A stretch of 64,000 nt of DNA from Trachelipus rathkii (lineage: Eukaryota; Arthropoda; Malacostraca; Isopoda; Trachelipodidae). Positions within the stretch are counted from its first letter, which is position 1. Every line of letters starts with the position of its first letter. The notes below the pieces were generated by a model that searched no databases, had not been told where the DNA came from, and worked only from the letters and a program-made list of their open reading frames with translations. A program made the translations under genes and the position numbers. Where the stretch lies: assembly GCA_015478945.1 (NCBI GenBank), contig JABUQX010097448.1, positions 1-64,000 of the forward strand, given 5' to 3'. This document shows positions 51,411 through 62,600 of the stretch, piece after piece.

Positions 51411-52130
51411 CAGAATAGCCTCCTTTTTGGAGGGAGTGTGCTTCCGTGCTGACCCGTCCCTCGTTCAACTATAATCTTTAAATCTTTCTCTAATGCCTCA
51501 AATACTAGCACTTTCCTTCATTTGTTTGAGATGATGAGTGTGCAATAATTCTCATTGATACCTATTAACTGAGTAAAGGAAGGCCCTGGCTCATAGAGAG
51601 AATAGTTACCTACTATCGCCTCTTTAGAAAATAAGAGCTTCTAGACTGCAATAATTCCTTTTCGTAAAGATCCTTAAACCTTTTTGCTTCTCCTAAGCAG
51701 TCGAAATTAATATAGACACAATTAACATGAGCCCAATCCTCATTCCCTTATTCTTTCCGACACCAGTAGATGACTATTGCTGAGGACTACGGCGACTTAT
51801 CGGATATCTACGATTCTTGGGTAATAATAACTATTTCACTTCTTTTAACAAGATTTAATGGTTTTCCTCGGCCTTTTTTAGGAATTACGAGAAGGATGAT
51901 ATCTCTGCGTGAGTGAGCGCTTGCACATACACCAATTAGAATTTATATTGAGACCGTAGTATAAGCTCACGCGTCACTGCTCCGCACTCACATTCTTCGT
52001 TCTCCTCGTACCAGTCGCTAGAATCATCTCTCTGGCTCGTGACCTTCAGGTCTCTCTCTCAATCATAGTCTTCGCACAATACTCTCTCAAATAAGTCTCA
52101 TCTCTCTCTCTCTCTTCTCTTCTCTCTCTC
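51411..52130 (+). other. Possible upstream part of the LINE, not resolved
   Basis: This stretch immediately precedes a recognisable LINE reverse-transcriptase part and is the expected place for its earlier domains. I could not see convincing motifs in it. It ends in a (TC)n tract at 52100-52131. Confidence 0.3.
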
Positions 52131-52131
52131 T
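52100..52131. repeat. (TC)n microsatellite
   Basis: TCTCTCTCTCTCTCTTCTCT-type run immediately upstream of the LINE part reading LGFSSS. Confidence 0.9.
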
Positions 52132-53130
52132 TTGGGATTTTCCTCCTCCTCTTTGGCTTACTTATGTCTACCCTTCTTCCTTTCAAATGCTGAGAATATC
52201 CTGAGACATGATCGTTGATGGGTGCGACTTTCTTCTTTTTTATGTTAATAGGTTAAAAGAGTGTTCCTCAGGGTTTCTGTCTTATCTCTTACTTTATTCT
52301 TGCTTTTCCATTAAACTGATACTTCTCGTCTGCGCACGATTCTTACATACTCCTTATCCATTCATTTTTAAAATGAAAAACTTACGAGTTTCCCTTCATT
52401 CTTAAGCTCATTTCAATTCTGCTCCTTCTTTACTTCTACGAAATGCCCTCACCTCGTCTTAATCTTTCTCCGATTCCACTTCTCGACTTGACATCGTTCT
52501 GGAAATAGAATTTCCGTGGGTGGGGGGGAACTCGATCTTGATACCTTTGTTAGAAAAAAATTTATTCCTTTTAATAATCCCAAAACTTCTATACAAAATC
52601 TTCTCTCTAAGGCACCTTTCTCCCCCCCCTCTCTTACACAAAGATCTTTAATCCTTGAGCATCATTCTTCGGACTTTTACATCTCGTCCTTCCTGTTGAA
52701 ATATAAAACTCCTTGGCCTTTAACATAAAATAAAAACAAAACTGTCTTGGAAACCCCACATCACAACGGTTGCTAGGGTGGCCTCAAAGAAACTGGGAGT
52801 TCTGGAGAAAATTGTCGGAGAATCACATTTTATACCTCTTCATCAGTTTTGACTACTCAACAGTTGTGACAAGGGTCCAATAACAGTACTCCGCACCTGT
52901 GTCTGGGATGTAAATGCTATCATATCTTGGGGGTGGGTCTCAGGTTTTTCAATCCCGATCTTTTGGTGTATAGGGTCGATGTTCTAAATGTGCACTATAA
53001 GGAAAGGTTATACCACTTTGTCCTGTTACTTTTCTAGTTCATTGAAACGATAATTCTATCTTTGGCGGCGCCCGCAATGTTGGTGCTTTATCTCTTTTTT
53101 CTATAGGTAATGTAGTGGCAAAGACTACTT
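52131..53130 (+). pseudogene. LINE (non-LTR retrotransposon) reverse transcriptase, decayed C-terminal half
   Basis: Frameshifted remains of a non-LTR retrotransposon polymerase. In order on the + strand I read LGFSSSSLAYL from 52132; then SVPQGF at 52260-52277, which fits the VPQGSVLSP motif of the reverse-transcriptase palm; then FNNPKTS at 52570-52590, which fits the FNxxKT motif after the catalytic segment. SWKPHIT and ASKKLGVL follow at about 52745-52804, fitting the conserved thumb-side segment, and NVGALSLF at 53076-53099 fits the RRNVxxLSLFYR motif near the C-terminus. The pieces lie in the order and at about the spacing expected for the family, but in three different frames with several stops, so no working enzyme is encoded. 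The FADD-type catalytic aspartates are not visible; that region is damaged. The clade is probably in the CR1/Jockey/I group, but I cannot fix it from memory. The upstream endonuclease part is not recognised. Confidence 0.75.
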
Positions 53131-53520
53131 GAGGGAATCTTTTCCTCTCGCATGCCAAGACCCCTTTTTAAGACGCTCTCCCCATAAAGCGTGAGTCCAC
53201 AAGGGGTGCAGTGTCAGCACAACTGGGCTAAGAAATAATGGGAGTTTCATGTGGTTGACTTAATTAGGCTCAACTCCAGAATAGTTCGCTGGGCGGTGCA
53301 AACCTTCTTTCCGCCGCCCTGCGTGCTGTGCTGTGTCGATACTTTCACTCTTACCGTCCTTCTTGTGTTCCAACTCATAACTTTAACTCCCTCACTTTGG
53401 TTACAAGCCCGCGTCCTGTGCTTCATGCGTGCGTAATTTTGGCGATTGTTCGAATTTTTTGTTGGAGTTTTTAACAATCCCCTCCTTGAATAGGGCTTCT
53501 GACCGTGAGTGGTGGTGACA
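53131..53520. other. Unassigned DNA after the LINE
   Basis: Probably the end of the LINE coding region and its tail, but no motif is clear. Short open frames exist on both strands at 53247-53477. Confidence 0.4.
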
Positions 53521-53521
53521 A

Positions 53522-53568
53522 CTGTAATATATATATATAATATATATACTACCTTAATATATATTATA

Positions 53569-53612
<44 letters not shown>

Positions 53613-53654
53613 TTATTATATATATATAGTATATTATACTGAATATAGATGGTG

Positions 53655-53689
<35 letters not shown>

Positions 53690-53765
53690 ATATAATATGT
53701 ACCTTTATATATATAATATATATAATATATATATATTATATATATAGATACGGGGTATATATAAT
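53522..53765. repeat. AT array
   Basis: (TA)n with short interruptions (GGTGTATA, GTACCTTTATA). Confidence 0.95.
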
Positions 53766-53889
53766 AACAAAACTTTGTTACGTTAGTATATAAAGTAGTA
53801 TATAACGCGATTTCGACCGCATTTTGACGTTGTTGTTCATGGACTTGTAATATTATTGATTTTGTATTTATTATTTACTATTTATTTTC

Positions 53890-53957
53890 TTTGGCCGTAC
53901 CCCCAGGTATCACTTTGCGTACCCCCGGGGTACGCGTACCCCACTTTGGAGCCACTG
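53890..53957 (-). mobile_element. Terminal inverted repeat of a hAT-like DNA transposon
   Basis: Read on the - strand from 53957 the end is CAGTGGCTCCAAAGTGGGGT followed by ACGCGTACCCC. It begins with CAGTGG and carries the GGGGTACGCGTACCCC palindrome (53927-53942) that I recall from many animal hAT-type elements. A second overlapping dyad, GCGTACCCC-C-GGGGTACGC, lies at 53917-53935. The orientation means this element would extend to lower coordinates, where an AT array now lies; its other end was not found. Confidence 0.55.
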
Positions 53958-53995
53958 AATCTACAGAACCAACACCTAAAAAGTAAACAATAACA

Positions 53996-54340
53996 GATTC
54001 ACTGGAAGAATTTCTAACAGCTCGCAGTAGTGAAATGAACTAAATCACGCATTATCAAGATGTAAGTGGATATGATTGAAAACTATCACCAAGAACAAAC
54101 GACTAGATACAAATGAATTCAGAGGTGGGCACAATTGGTGGAAAGTTAATCAAAACTTGAGTAAACTTGCAAGAAATACCTTGCCGCCTGTCCCTCAACA
54201 CTAGTGTTCCAAGTGAAAGAGCATTTAGCAATGCTGGCTAAAATATGATGAAAAGAGAAAAACAGACTCTCAGCAGAGAAGGCAGTAAAAAATTGATCTT
54301 TCTCAAGCACAAACTTCTTATATTTAAATTTCAATACTAG
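53996..54340 (+). pseudogene. hAT transposase, C-terminal dimerisation domain remnant
   Basis: Remains of the last ~110 codons of a hAT-superfamily transposase. The sequence encodes DSLEEF (53996-54013) in frame with SVPSERAFSNAG (54203-54238) and LIFLKHKL (54293-54316). WWKVNQNLSKLAR (54136-54174) and KYLAACPST (54174-54200) lie in the other two frames. The order WW...LA, then YLxxPxxSxPSERxFS, then LxFLKxN/KL is the signature of the hAT C-terminal (dimerisation) domain. Two frame changes and stops (for example TAA at 54239-54241) make it non-functional. The stop at 54338-54340 is where a hAT transposase would normally end, so the 3' end may be original. The N-terminal zinc finger and catalytic core are missing; upstream lies a separate hAT-like terminal repeat and an AT array. 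Confidence 0.85.
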
Positions 54341-54500
54341 TGCACAAAGTATATAATCCATTGTAAAATTCCCTTTTCGCGCATTAAGGGCAAGAGGAGT
54401 TTGAAGAGAAAGGGTTGGTGGCTGGCATTTAAGGTTTCGGATCCCATTTCCCGCATCCTGGTAACCCACAATTATCTTAATAGATTGTGGCTTACAGTAG
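54341..54500. other. Unassigned DNA after hAT remnant
   Basis: Could be the 3' untranslated end of the hAT element. I could not find a matching terminal inverted repeat before the AT array. Confidence 0.3.
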
Positions 54501-54504
54501 GAAA

Positions 54505-54548
54505 ATATAATATATATAATATATATATAAATTAATACTATTATATAC

Positions 54549-54594
<46 letters not shown>

Positions 54595-54750
54595 ATATAT
54601 ATATCTAGTATATCTACTATATTATATATTACCTATACTATAATACTTTATTATGTATAGTATTTAGGTTTATATAATATTTATATATTAGTGGTATATT
54701 ATATATTTATTATATAGTATTAGTATACTATTATATATATATATCAAACA
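54505..54750. repeat. AT array
   Basis: (TA)n with TATTATA/TAGTATA interruptions. Confidence 0.95.
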
Positions 54751-55155
54751 ATCCTTTATGCATCCGCATCCGCGGATGAGAAAAAAGAATGGACATGCTG
54801 CTGAAGTCAACTTTATCCATTTCGATTGCAATGGACTCACACATTTCATATGTGAAGATATAAAAAGTGTGTAAGTCCTAATTTAAACTATAGTAATAAA
54901 ACAGCTTCACCCCTTTAAAATATTTATAAAAAGAACGGTTTAAATCTATGTACAATACGTAACTTAACATAGCCTTACTTAAGTATCATAATCCCCTTAA
55001 CGTACTTTAATTTTATATTTATTATTTTTTCATTTTGCACTTGTTTACAAAACACGCATCTTATGCACCATGCGCGCTTTTGTATTTTCTGTTCGATAAC
55101 GTAGGTTTTAAAAAACATATCGACTTAAGCTTAACTGGAAGCAGATAAGTGTGGT
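54751..55155. other. AT-rich unassigned DNA
   Basis: Nothing recognised. If the LINE on the - strand once continued past the microsatellite, its next part would lie here, but no motif is visible. Confidence 0.4.
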
Positions 55156-55158
55156 GAA

Positions 55159-55160
55159 GC

Positions 55161-55194
<34 letters not shown>

Positions 55195-55305
55195 CCATTC
55201 ACCACACACACACACCACAACACAACACACACACACCACAACCACACACACACACACACCGCACCCACACACACCACACCATCAACACACACACACATCC
55301 ACACC
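55159..55305. repeat. (CA)n array
   Basis: Interrupted (CA)n with ACCACA and GCACCC interruptions, directly joined to an AT array. Confidence 0.95.
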
Positions 55306-55366
55306 AATATATATATTATGATATATATATATTATATATATATTATATAATATAGTATTATATATA

Positions 55367-55449
<83 letters not shown>
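55306..55449. repeat. (AT)n array
   Basis: Long (TA)n, nearly pure from 55371 to 55449. It abuts the LINE endonuclease remnant with no spacer. Confidence 0.95.
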
Positions 55450-55452
<3 letters not shown>

Positions 55453-55680
55453 CTTGACCTTCTCGATCTTAAATTTAACCATTAATATTTTAGTACTCGC
55501 ATAAACAAAATCTATCATATCTCCATGCCACAAAACGCTTCTCTACTTAGCAGACACATATTTCACCCAACACCACTCGGCCTCACCACATCCTTTCATC
55601 TTTGATTCAGTTACAACAAGTAAAATAAATATACCTTTTCTAAATACATTCCTCTCCACGACATTTATTCCTCTAATATT
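55450..55680 (-). pseudogene. LINE endonuclease domain fragment, cut by microsatellite
   Basis: On the - strand one frame stays open from 55680 to 55450 apart from a single TAG (55543-55545). It reads TESKMKG...EWCWVK (55561-55611), then WHGDMIDFVYASTKILMVKF down to KIEKVKV (ending at 55450). This fits the N-terminal part of the apurinic-type endonuclease of a LINE family that I recall from crustaceans and other arthropods. In that family a TE(S/T)KMKG motif holds the catalytic Glu, and a later segment reads SSRILWVKF...VKV before the YGP motif. The frame then runs straight into (AT)n and (CA)n instead of the expected YGP segment. An in-frame TGA at 55681-55683 bounds the readable part upstream. 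The fragment is too short to be active. It is a different LINE family and strand from the one at 52.1-53.1 kb. Confidence 0.7.
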
Positions 55681-57250
55681 TCATATTCTAATATATCTTA
55701 TAGTTTCGCCAATAGATAGAAGGTCGCTTAATGCGATCACAACCTGATCGGAGGTATGCATGAGCATTCTTATGGCATAAACAATTTGTAGGCGTACCAC
55801 AACTTCGCTACCAATGGCAAGTGAACCCACCTGCACGAGAGCCCGTGATACTCTCCTTGGATTGGTTTCTTTTATAGTCTTTTAAAACAATTAAACCATA
55901 CCTCGGTTGGTCAGGACGTAACGGTATGACATCAACGTAATATTTGTTTGAACGATCCTGCACGGCTCTGAAATTTCTAACGGTAGAGCTTGTTTTTGGA
56001 AGAGACACCTTTTCTACTGAAAATTTTATAATATAAACAAAATTCGACATTCAATGTTATGAAACTGATGAAAAAGTGCCGAGAGGCTGCATCCCCCCAA
56101 AAAAATCTTCTGTCACAAGGCACAAAACCCTCAATGCCTACTTTTCAACATACGATTCGTAAAACGTTTTGTTTTGGCACTTCATTCAAACCTTCAGGGA
56201 GCTGTATCTTCTCAACCATCTCATCATACACCCACCATTTCATCATACACCCAATCATACACCATACACCACAGCATTCATTCTCTCTCGAATTCTCTAA
56301 TACAAAAAACAGAATACAAATACCAATACATCAAATCCCGGAAACTATACCTCTCACTTCCTTCTTTTTTCACCATTCATGGCACCTTCTGCCATACATT
56401 ACCCTAGGATTATTCCAAATCTATGTTATACCATCAAATACATGTTGCAACCCTTTTCACCCGTTACCTCGCATCATAAGCCATTCCACCAGAAACATGC
56501 TATTCTGGTTTTCATCCACACCCAAATTCATAGTTAAACCTCCTACTTTCACACTTACTACTTCGTCCGTATCTTCATAAGGACCTATTCCTCTAAAGCA
56601 AAACACTTCCACCGCCTTTAACCAATTTCAATCTTACCATTAATTCCATTACAGAATCGATGGTACCTATTTACACCCAATATGCTCTTATATTAACCTC
56701 GGCGCGCATCCTATTCACGCTTTCTTCCTCTATCATTTCCTGTCTTTTAGATGTCCACTGGTATTAACTGATTTTACTGCTTTATGGGTGTGTTAAAAAA
56801 TAGAGCTCGATACAAACTTTTTTTTGCTGTTCCAAATATTTAATAGCAACCTCAAAAAAACATAAAAGAAAAAATAAATATTAACGTAACCCAAAACAAA
56901 ATAGCTTTGCCAGTTCATTTTTTAAGGCAAATAAAGGCAAAAATAAATTTAAAAATGAACTGATATAATACATCTTATAAAATAATCAATTTCTTCATTA
57001 ATAAAAATCATCACATCATCTACAATCCAAATAGACTCTAAATTTGATCAACAATCACAATACAAATTATAAATCATCTCTCTACGATAAAACAAAATTT
57101 AATTTATTAGCGTAATAACACTTATAAAACTAAAATAGCAAACAATATATATTAGTAAACGTTTATAAAAGAAAACGAGTTTTGAAAATAGAAATGTCAG
57201 TCTTCAACCTTTAGGGTACACAAAAAACACCGGGTTATCTTTGTTAATAG
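55681..57250. other. Unassigned DNA, partly pyrimidine-rich
   Basis: The longest open frame is on the + strand at 56059-56580. It is rich in His, Ser, Thr and Phe because of CATCATACACCCA-type repeats at 56217-56270, and it has no domain I recognise. A tract at 56820-57130 is A-rich. I do not call a gene. Confidence 0.5.
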
Positions 57251-59200
57251 TATCGTGAGTTATCTGTTGTTAACTTTCCTTTCCGGATGCCTACCTTTAT
57301 CCTTCCTCTCTCTTCTTTTCTCATTTCCACGCTCTTTCTTCTTTTATTTCCTTATGATCTGGGGAACCACCTCTCGGCGAGTATCCCCAGACACCCCTTA
57401 TTTTAGAAGTGCGTTTTAGATATTCCCCATATCCTGAGATCTTGTGATCTCTTTATAAATCAAATATTCCTCCAGTCGACACTCAATATATCATGTGCTC
57501 CTTCTAAAACAATATATGACACCAACACTTAATTACCTCAAAACTCTAGCACCGCACCGAGCATCCCACGCACCGGTTCAAGTATCAATCTCACCAAAAC
57601 GCTTACGTCTAACCTCTCTTACTCATATATCCTATGCCTCCCCTCACTACCCTCATAATGAAACTTCTTCCTTTCTTCTTAACATTCTCCTCATACACAT
57701 CTCTTTCTTCTATCTAATTTGGGCACCAACAGAAAACGACATCGACCAGGCTTACATATTCTGCATTCTCCTTCTGGCGGTCCCCACTCTACAGGTGCGG
57801 TTCCCCAGACCACCCTCGTGTAACCGAAACCTATCCTTCATCTACACATAGCCCGTTTCATCTATTCCTTCCTAGATTGACCTTATAAAACTTATGCTCT
57901 ATCTCTCAATACCAATATAGGGACGTGACACATAACCCGTGATTTATTATTTTCAGTAACCCGCACTGCACCGGCTCCAGCACCGGTGCTCCGAAATTGT
58001 GGTTTAACATACTCTCTATGAACCTCCTGATTGTACTTTCAAGTGATCCTTCATCCGACGAGGCTCGCTTGTCTCTTTGCTAGCACCTCTCGAACTGCGG
58101 CCCCGTCCTCCACATTTTCTCACTTCTTCACTTTATTGACATCCTGTCTCAATTATCTTACTACTAAAACTGAGGGACCCCCCTCTCCGGACGCGGTTAC
58201 CCTCGTCACACCCCTTGTGACAAAGTTGTACTCCAGACCCCTATTCAGACCGATTCTGGCCCGTTCGAGTTACACAACAAAGATCTTAAGCAGCAAGGAA
58301 TTTCACACAACCAGGTTTGTTGTATATATCAAATATTACCTGATAAACTCCGCCACCGCACAGGAGCCAGTCACCGTTTTGCGGGGCTCCGAATCCGAAT
58401 CTGGAATTCAACTCCGACCTTTGGCTCTCGACTTCCTCTATGTCCATCTCCAACGTGTATCATCCTTCTACTCGGGGGGCATTTGTCCCCTTATATTTTA
58501 CTCTAGGAGCGACCAGCACCCCCCATCCGGCAGTGTGTGCACACAGACGCTCACACCTCGTCTACGTACCGAGTATCCTAGTTTTATCCATCTCCTATAG
58601 CTCGCCGACTTGGTAACTATAAACAATTTTTAGTTTTCGTGAAGTTAGAACGGACCTAACCCACATGTCGTTAGAATATGATAAAAAAATTGGTGGCAGG
58701 CACACTTTACGTCTCTGACTTCTTCGATGTTACCACAGCCTATTACTACAACAGTTATCCCATACATATATACGCACGATGGAATTTTTTTTAAATAATT
58801 GTTTAGATAGGCAATATAATTTATAAATATGGTATATCCAACTATGTTTCGGGTTACTATAAGCATTTGGATCAGAACACGATAAAGATTGATTCAAAAA
58901 TCCAATGAGGAGCCTGAAGGCTGTTCTCTCACACAATGCTAACATTATCGATCCATCACCTTGCACAGGACTCCAATCTCCAAAATGATCTCACTTATAC
59001 ACTATCCTCACAAGAGCTCCTTTCCAGGCACTCTTAGCGAAGAGCTTCCCTTTATGGGGCGTATCGCGCTCTCCCCTGATACTTTCAGATTGGTCAAAAC
59101 CAAAAACTCGCTGCCGGAATCCTCCATCCATTATACCCTCCTACAAGAGACTTTGGTCTAAACCGAACCTAATAAAAAACCTATCATAAACCTTGATATG
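57251..59200. other. Pyrimidine-rich, less AT-rich stretch
   Basis: C and T dominate the + strand. A 190-codon open frame at 58031-58600 lacks an ATG start and any recognised domain; another lies at 57495-57851. The bias would suit a purine-rich coding sequence on the - strand, as in some LINE proteins, but no motif is readable there. Confidence 0.45.
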
Positions 59201-62200
59201 TTAAGGCGTTTGGAAGAAAAACCGGATGTTACAAAATGTCTCTCTTACCATGCAGACTATTTTGCAACTTCCCCGGATTCTGTGACAAACTTCCCTGTCG
59301 TGTTTATGCGAGTTTGAGTGCTGGCCAGTTTGTCTACCCACCTCCTTCCCACTACGGTAGACTGGAATGAACTCACCTATTCACCATTGCTTATCCGGTT
59401 CGTTAATTGTGCGTATTTCGATCTTTATGTTTATTTCTGGAGTTTCTTTACGCTGTTTTGTCTCTCTCCAGTAAACTGGAGGTGCCAAGTTCTGTGAGAA
59501 GTCTCCCCCATAGTTCTTATATTGACTTCGCTGAAGTTACTGGACACAGAACTTATTGTTGTGACTCATGAGTAGTGTTTGTGGGAGACATGCGCCTTCT
59601 ATATTGTCTGTGTCTCGCTGATACTGTCTGTTGCTGGCGATCGTTGTCCTAATATGTTTCATAGTCTTCCCTTGTTGTTCTGATGATCCAATTCCATCTG
59701 CAATACTTCGGTGCCACGTATAGGTCAACTCGTCAGTTGCCGCGACTAGGTTGCATAGTTGTTTATGGGGCTCGTTTGTGGCTCTGTGAGAGGCACCTTC
59801 TCGTCTGGGTGAAAATATTGTTGATCATCAACTGTGCTTTGCATGGACTAAGCCTCCTATAGCACCCATAACCACTATTCTCCAGCCAAATTTCACCATT
59901 TACTGTGCACGTAACGTTGGGTTTTGAAAGTTTTTCTACCTATGGCGTTCTCCAAAGATTTTTATTGTTATTAGAGCTTGTTTTGCGTATTTTTGTGCAT
60001 TGTTCTCGACTGATAGGGACAGTGGAAATCCATTTTCTTTTTGGTTAGTTGAAGATTATTTGATTTGTTATTTCATGGATTAAAGTTGATGGTTGAATGC
60101 TTAGACTCATCTCCTTGGTCGTCAAAATTCGCGTTTTGATTATAATCTCGTATGTGCCAATGATATATTTTTAGCTTTCGAGTGCGCTGAGCTTATATGG
60201 ATTTTAGTCACACATTGCGACTTTTTCACGTCTGTTGCGTTGGTGCCTCCTCTCGCTTCGTCGCATTGTAGCGATATATGATCGTGCAACACATGCTCTC
60301 TCTGGACTCTAAACTCGTGTCCAAATTGAACATATGGTTTTTTGAAGCCTGTTCTGCTCATAGGTGCAAATCTGGTGTTAGCTGCGTCATGTCGTGCACT
60401 ATCTCATTTATTTCTTTTAATTAGCTTATTCTCGTTTTTCTTTGTGCAAATTCCAACATATTTCAGGCCACTGAAGTAGTTTTGCATAGTGTTGATAAGG
60501 TAGCAGAAGGAACACTCGGTCGTCCGAATAATGACATATCTGTATCAAACAGATGCTCTAGTGATGTCTTTTTCTCCTCGGTTCTCTAACGTCTTTATGG
60601 GTCATTCCCCAAACTTTATTTAACATGTAATTTGTTTCCCAAATAGGTTGGGATAATCCCAAAAAATTCGGTGCGGTCTGGTTGGAAACTGTTGCCTATA
60701 TTACATTTAAGTTAATCTTGAGTTAAAAGATCCTTTCACTCTTTCAACACGTCTTATGCTCTCTTTATCGGAGATAGATTTAGTATTGTCAAAAACATGT
60801 TGTTCTGGGCCCCTTTGCTTACTTCACTCCCAGCCATATCTTTTTCAACATGTTTTTAATCTGCTATCCTAAAGTCTAGTTGTATGTTATTTGTTCTCCT
60901 TGTTGGGTCGATGTGTGGTATTTCTTGTCTGTTCTTTGACCAGACGTATCTCCTTGTAATCATATTTGTCTCCATCGCTCTCTACGACTGACGTTGCGCG
61001 TGGTGGAGTGAAAGTTTTTCCTATGACTCATTTATGCCTCTCTCTTGCGCGAACGCGCTGTACGTTCAAAAAAATATACGGTGTTTGCGCGCTCCCGCAT
61101 ATGTGCTCAACTCTCTCTCCAGAGAAGGGACCTTGATTGCGTCTGTCTCCGAGATCGTTTTCTTCGCCGGTTCACTCTGAATGGAAATCTTTTGACGCTG
61201 CCTATTTCCCTAAAAACCATTCGAGACCATCTTCGTACTCTTCGTTTAGTTAACAACTCTATTTTATCATATTATATTAATTTATTGTGGCCTGTTCTTG
61301 TCACATCACTAGAGTCTAAGCATCTATCTCTCCTCGTTGTTCATCTCCTCTTTTCGTTCAGAACTTACAGAAACGCATGAATGCCCTTTCCTCCGAATTG
61401 TTATTTGTATGCGCTGTTTTCCTCATAGAACATTACACATCTATTTCATCTCTCTCTGTCACGTACGTATTTTATTGAACTGTGAGCGTCAATTATTAAT
61501 GTAGTTCTTTCAGTATAAGCGTTCTTACTTTGTCTTTCAGTTTCTCGTGTGTCATGTTTTTCAATAGCTTGTTCGTTTAGAATCTCTTATTTCATATCAT
61601 TCGTGGTCTTTTTATCGGGCTTTTTCGTGCGGTATATTGCGTATAATCTTTCTTTACTGCATTCTTCTCATTTTTCTCTAATATCTCTTCCCATTCTGAT
61701 CCATTTTCCCATTCACCACACTTCTGCGTATCAATTTGCCGCCTTCATCCTCACTTCTACAGCTAACCCCTTTAATAGCTTCTATTAGAGAAGTGATCCA
61801 TTGTGTATAGCTATCTAGCTCTTGTTTCTGACTATGTGTATATTGGCGTCTTTTCATCTCTCGTCGGTTACCTTTACTTTTAACCAGCTCATCTCTCACA
61901 CACGTTGTTTTCAACATGATATTTACAGTGTTTACGGTGACTACCATTTTGGGCGCTAGTCGGAGTAGAGGCTCACCCTTTGTTCTCGTTTGGGTAGTTC
62001 TCAGTCGTGTCCGTTTGCGTCTCTTTCTCAATCCGCCTGGATTCAGATCTCATATATTGTTTTGTAATTCATCTAATATTTCTCTTCAGGTTTTAGAGAA
62101 ATGATGTCTTTTTTCTTTTGATTCCTCTTGCATTTCTTCAGAGTATCGGGCCTTGTCGCGTAGCTTCAATTCCTCGTTCCTGTGTTTTGACCACTGTCAG

Positions 62201-62600
62201 TCCGTGTTTAGTCTCGTGATCTAACTCTTCATTCTCCCTTTCTCTTTCAATTGTGCAAAGTCGACAAATCGTCCTATTATTGAACTTACTGTCTGACGTT
62301 CGACTACCGGCGCAAAAGATCTCCTTCTCTATTCGTAGCCGATTGGGCGGAGTGTTTGTAGCTCGGTATAAGATAATTGAGTGTTTTCTAGACGTATTTC
62401 CTTGACTGGACTTGAATCTTTACTGGATAGGTCAGCTACTCGTTTCTCTAACTTACTTGATACTTACAAATGCCTTACTTGGTTCGTTAGTATCTTGCAC
62501 CCTCACTGTTATCACGTCAAGTAGCAGCCCCCTACGTTTGTGGAGCGCTCATACAGATTAAGCCCAGTACGTTCGGATTCTCCCATTTATAACTAAGGAT
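59201..62600. other. Less AT-rich unassigned stretch
   Basis: Short open frames on both strands (for example - strand 59537-59728, 60140-60361 and 61678-62031; + strand 61045-61380), none with a domain I can name. Composition suggests decayed coding or transposon sequence rather than simple repeat. Confidence 0.45.

Noticed and set aside
56059..56580. 173-codon open frame starting with ATG.
   Set aside because: Low-complexity His/Ser/Thr-rich translation of CATCATACACCCA-type repeats, with no domain or gene context.
58031..58600. 190-codon open frame, the longest in the window.
   Set aside because: No ATG start and no recognised domain; expected in a pyrimidine-rich stretch of low AT content.
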